NCBI RefSeq assembly: GCF_000009765.2
Contig: NC_003155.5
Span: 8,122,001-8,186,000, forward strand
DNA: 64,000 nt
Reading direction: 5' to 3'
From: Streptomyces avermitilis MA-4680 = NBRC 14893
GTDB taxonomy: Bacteria > Actinomycetota > Actinomycetes > Streptomycetales > Streptomycetaceae
Shown here piece after piece: positions 61,589-64,000 of the stretch. Below the pieces are notes generated by a model that saw only the letters and a program-made list of their open reading frames with translations, ran no database searches and was not told where the DNA came from. Every line of letters begins with the position of its first letter. Position 1 is the stretch's first letter. A program made the translations under genes and the position numbers.

Positions 61589-62676
61589 GCGAGGCAGTCA
61601 CCCGGATCCACGTCGGCGGTACCGCGGGGACGGACCCGTACGAGGTGCTGGTCGGCCGACAGCTCCTGGGCGAACTCGCCGGTCTGATCGGGGACAGGGT
61701 CAAGCGCGTCGCCGTCGTCCACCCCGAGGCGCTCGCCGAGACCGGTGAGGCGCTGCGGGCCGACCTGGCCGAGCAGGGGTACGAGGCCGTCGCCATCCAG
61801 GTGCCGAACGCGGAGGAGGCCAAGACCGTCGAGGTCGCCGCCTACTGCTGGAAGGCGCTCGGCCAGTCCGGGTTCACGCGCACCGACGTGATCGTCGGCG
61901 TGGGCGGCGGCGCCACCACCGACCTCGCCGGATTCGTCGCCGCCACCTGGCTGCGCGGCGTGCGCTGGATCGCCGTCCCCACCACCGTCCTCGGCATGGT
62001 CGACGCGGCCGTCGGCGGCAAGACCGGTATCAACACCGCCGAGGGCAAGAACCTCGTCGGCGCGTTCCACCCGCCCGCGGGCGTCCTGTGCGACCTCGCG
62101 GCGCTGGACTCGCTGCCGGTCAACGACTACGTCTCCGGGCTCGCCGAGATCATCAAGGCCGGCTTCATCGCCGACCCGGCGATCCTGGAGCTCATCGAGG
62201 CCGACCCGCAAGCGGCCCGCACTCCCGCGGGACCGCACACCGCCGAGCTGATCGAGCGCTCCATCAAGGTCAAGGCCGAGGTCGTCTCCGGCGACCTCAA
62301 GGAGTCGGGCCTGCGCGAGATCCTCAACTACGGCCACACCCTCGCGCACGCCATCGAGAAGAACGAGCGCTACAAGTGGCGGCACGGCGCGGCCGTCTCC
62401 GTAGGCATGCACTTCGCCGCCGAACTCGGCCGTCTGGCAGGCCGGTTGGACGACGCGACGGCGGACCGGCACCGCACGGTCCTGGAATCGGTCGGGCTGC
62501 CGCTGCACTACCGCTACGACCAGTGGCCCAAGCTGCTCGAGACCATGAAGGTCGACAAGAAGTCACGCGGCGACCTGCTCCGCTTCATCGTCCTCGACGG
62601 GCTCGCCAAGCCCACCGTCCTCGAGGGCCCGGACCCGGCCGTCCTGCTCGCCGCGTACGGCGAAGTGGGGGAGTAA
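61585..62676 (+). CDS. aroB: 3-Dehydroquinate synthase
   Basis: The 363-residue enzyme starts at ATG 61585 (GAAGGA upstream). It has VIVGVGGGATTDLAGFVAATWLRG (NAD-binding glycine motif), VPTTVLGMVDAAVGGKTGINTAEGKNLVGAFH with the metal and substrate residues, LAEIIKAGFIADPAIL and LREILNYGHTLAHAIEKNERYKWRHGAAVSVGM. It closes DAHP to 3-dehydroquinate. The operon aroC-aroK-aroB holds three steps of the shikimate pathway; aroE lies just upstream. Confidence 0.97.
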   Translation: MSEAVTRIHVGGTAGTDPYEVLVGRQLLGELAGLIGDRVKRVAVVHPEALAETGEALRADLAEQGYEAVAIQVPNAEEAKTVEVAAYCWKALGQSGFTRTDVIVGVGGGATTDLAGFVAATWLRGVRWIAVPTTVLGMVDAAVGGKTGINTAEGKNLVGAFHPPAGVLCDLAALDSLPVNDYVSGLAEIIKAGFIADPAILELIEADPQAARTPAGPHTAELIERSIKVKAEVVSGDLKESGLREILNYGHTLAHAIEKNERYKWRHGAAVSVGMHFAAELGRLAGRLDDATADRHRTVLESVGLPLHYRYDQWPKLLETMKVDKKSRGDLLRFIVLDGLAKPTVLEGPDPAVLLAAYGEVGE

Positions 62677-62842
62677 CTCCCGCTCGGGCCCGGCCCGCCC
62701 GATGTGCCTCTGCCGACGGGCACTTCGGCCCTTCCCCGGCCGTTCACACAACGGCGGTCGGGGACGGTACCGTTCGGTGGCGAGCGGGGGTTCGAGCCCC
62801 GCTGCCAGCGTCAATTGCCTGTACGAGACGGAGTGGCACCGG

Positions 62843-63733
62843 ATGCAGCACGCAGTGGGAGGTCCGCTGCCGCCGCCCCACCACGCGGGGCACCAACCGG
62901 CGACCGGTTGGTTGTCGGCCGCACATCACCCGGGCGCGCACCCGGGTCCCGCGCCGGCGCCCCCGCCAGGTCCGGCACCGGCGCCCCCGCCCGGTTTCGC
63001 GGGCGCGCCGGTGCCTCCGGGGCCGCCGCACACGCAGGTCCCGCAGCATCACGCGCCCCCGCAGCACGTCCCCGTGCCGCCCGCGCCGGACACCACGGGC
63101 CATGTGCAGCTACCGCCCGGCGGCCCGGTCCCCATGCCGAGCACCCCGCCCGCCGTGGGTCCGGCCGACGCCACGTCCACCACACTCGCCGTGCTGCTCA
63201 TCGGCCCCGCGGGCGCCGGAAAGACGAGCGTCGCCAAGTACTGGGCGGACCACCGCCGGGTCCCCACCGCGCACATCAGCCTCGACGACGTACGCGAATG
63301 GGTGCGCTCGGGCTTCGCCGACCCGCAGTCCGGGTGGAACGACCATTCGGAGGCGCAGTATCGTCTCGCCCGCCGCACCTGCGGCTTCGCGGCCCGCAAC
63401 TTCCTGGCCAACGGCATCTCGTGCATCCTCGACGACGCGGTGTTCCCGGACCGCCCGGTCGTCGGCCTCGGTGGCTGGAAGCGACATGTCGGTCCGGGGC
63501 TGCTGCCCGTGGTGCTCCTCCCGGGCCTCGAGATAGTCCTGGAGCGCAACGCCGAGCGCTCCGGAAACCGCCGTCTCACCGACGAAGAGGTCGCCCGTAT
63601 CCACGGCCGGATGGCCGGCTGGTACGGATCCGGGCTGCCGATCATCGACAATTCCCAGCTCGACGTACCGGCGACGGCCCGTGTCCTCGACGAGGTGCTG
63701 GCCCGCTCCATCGCGAGCCCGCCGCAGTGGTGA
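62843..63733 (+). CDS. P-loop kinase-like protein with Pro/His-rich N-terminus
   Basis: The 296-residue protein from ATG 62843 has about 115 residues of Pro, Ala, Gly and His at the N-terminus. A P-loop domain follows: VLLIGPAGAGKTSVAKYWADH (Walker A), HISLDDVREWVRSGFADPQ, then CILDDAVFPDRPVVGLGGW and VVLLPGLEIVLERNAERSGNR, as in small-molecule or polynucleotide kinases of the AAA_33 type. It ends IIDNSQLDVPATARVLDEVLARS. The substrate is unknown. It follows aroB after a gap of 166 bp. Confidence 0.82.
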   Translation: MQHAVGGPLPPPHHAGHQPATGWLSAAHHPGAHPGPAPAPPPGPAPAPPPGFAGAPVPPGPPHTQVPQHHAPPQHVPVPPAPDTTGHVQLPPGGPVPMPSTPPAVGPADATSTTLAVLLIGPAGAGKTSVAKYWADHRRVPTAHISLDDVREWVRSGFADPQSGWNDHSEAQYRLARRTCGFAARNFLANGISCILDDAVFPDRPVVGLGGWKRHVGPGLLPVVLLPGLEIVLERNAERSGNRRLTDEEVARIHGRMAGWYGSGLPIIDNSQLDVPATARVLDEVLARSIASPPQW

Positions 63734-63744
63734 GGCACCGCTGA

Positions 63745-63789
63745 GCGGGCGTCGGTGACGACGCCCGCAGGCGGCCGGCCCCGGCCGCC
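63745..63789 (+). terminator. Two hairpins after the kinase-like gene
   Basis: A 9-bp perfect stem (63745-63753 with 63760-63768, loop GGTGAC) is followed directly by a second 9-bp stem (63770-63778 with 63781-63789). Confidence 0.75.
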
Positions 63790-63868
63790 GCACCCGGACG
63801 GAGGTCCCCGCCGCCCGTCCGGACCCGTTGGACCGGCGGTATCCGGTCGGCGCTCGTAGGCTCGGGTC

Positions 63869-64000
63869 ATGTCAGAGGTGTACGCGGCCCGCCGGGAGCG
63901 GCTACGGGAACGGTGTACGGCGGGTGGCAGCGCGGCGGCGTTGATCTCCCGTCCCGCCAATGTCCGCTATCTCGCGGGCGCCGCGCCGCAGGGCGCCGTA
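63869..64000 (+). CDS. pepQ: Xaa-Pro peptidase (M24 family), N-terminal part
   Basis: The frame from ATG 63869 stays open to the window edge: MSEVYAARRERLRERCTAGG then SAAALISRPANVRYLAG. This is the start of the creatinase-like N-terminal domain of aminopeptidase P/prolidase proteins (R-x-x-x-L-R-x-x...AALIS-x-P-x-N-V-R-Y-L-x-G). The metal-binding domain lies beyond the window. In Streptomyces such a gene normally follows aroB and the kinase-like gene and precedes efp, so it is probably pepQ. Confidence 0.8.
   Translation, partial: MSEVYAARRERLRERCTAGGSAAALISRPANVRYLAGAAPQGAV

Overview
This window is a stretch of Streptomyces (or very close relative) chromosome. It has very high G+C, strong G/C preference at third codon positions, many GTG and some TTG starts, the sporulation gene ssgB, and the standard actinobacterial block thrS - HIT - PI/PIM lipid genes - pdxST - yebC - ruvCAB - yajC/secDF - apt - rel - hisS - rpsD - alaS - mltG - aroE/C/K/B. 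Most of it is conserved chromosomal core. Gene names rest on recognised motifs, family lengths and synteny read from the sequence; no database search was run.

Layout. 1-0.9 kb: the 3' end of a zinc-ribbon protein, then a leftward tRNA operon (Gly, Cys and three tRNA-Val(GAC)). 0.9-7.5 kb: pabB-like and pabC folate genes, a tandem acetyltransferase, a DsbA-like protein, small membrane proteins, a CGNR zinc-finger regulator, ssgB and a PGPGW membrane protein. 7.5-18 kb: two nearly identical tRNA-Val(CAC) genes flank about 10.3 kb holding a sugar ABC importer (binding protein, two permeases, no ATPase), a DUF624-like protein, a PL26-like rhamnogalacturonan lyase, a large membrane protein and an SRPBCC protein. 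This is the most accessory-looking part. The importer has a good promoter followed by LacI-like palindromes, and the lyase is preceded by three copies of a perfect palindrome spaced 30-31 bp.

18-31 kb: a DnaQ-like exonuclease, a DUF4365 pair, thrS, a HIT protein, a membrane protein, an EF-G paralogue with an altered G4 motif, and an operon of pgsA, an acyltransferase and pimA (phosphatidylinositol mannoside synthesis). A decayed ion-channel start lies between thrS and the HIT gene. 31-41 kb: a LemA-like protein, pdxS/pdxT (vitamin B6), yebC, ruvC-ruvA-ruvB (Holliday junction processing), yajC-secD-secF (protein export) and apt. 41-50 kb: a 0.75 kb array of about 130-bp repeats, rel (ppGpp synthesis and hydrolysis), a DUF349 protein, a membrane cyclophilin, a metallo-beta-lactamase-fold hydrolase, hisS, an ABC-ATPase pseudogene and a VKOR-like protein. 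50-64 kb: rarA, rpsD, two small envelope proteins, alaS, ruvX/yqgF, mltG, aroE, aroC, aroK, aroB, a P-loop kinase-like protein and the start of a Xaa-Pro peptidase gene.

No CRISPR array, insertion sequence, integrase or replication origin was found. The points most worth checking are the triple palindrome before the lyase gene, the repeat array between apt and rel, the tRNA-bounded catabolic block, the palindrome at the thrS promoter, the EF-G paralogue lacking NKxD, and the two gene remnants.
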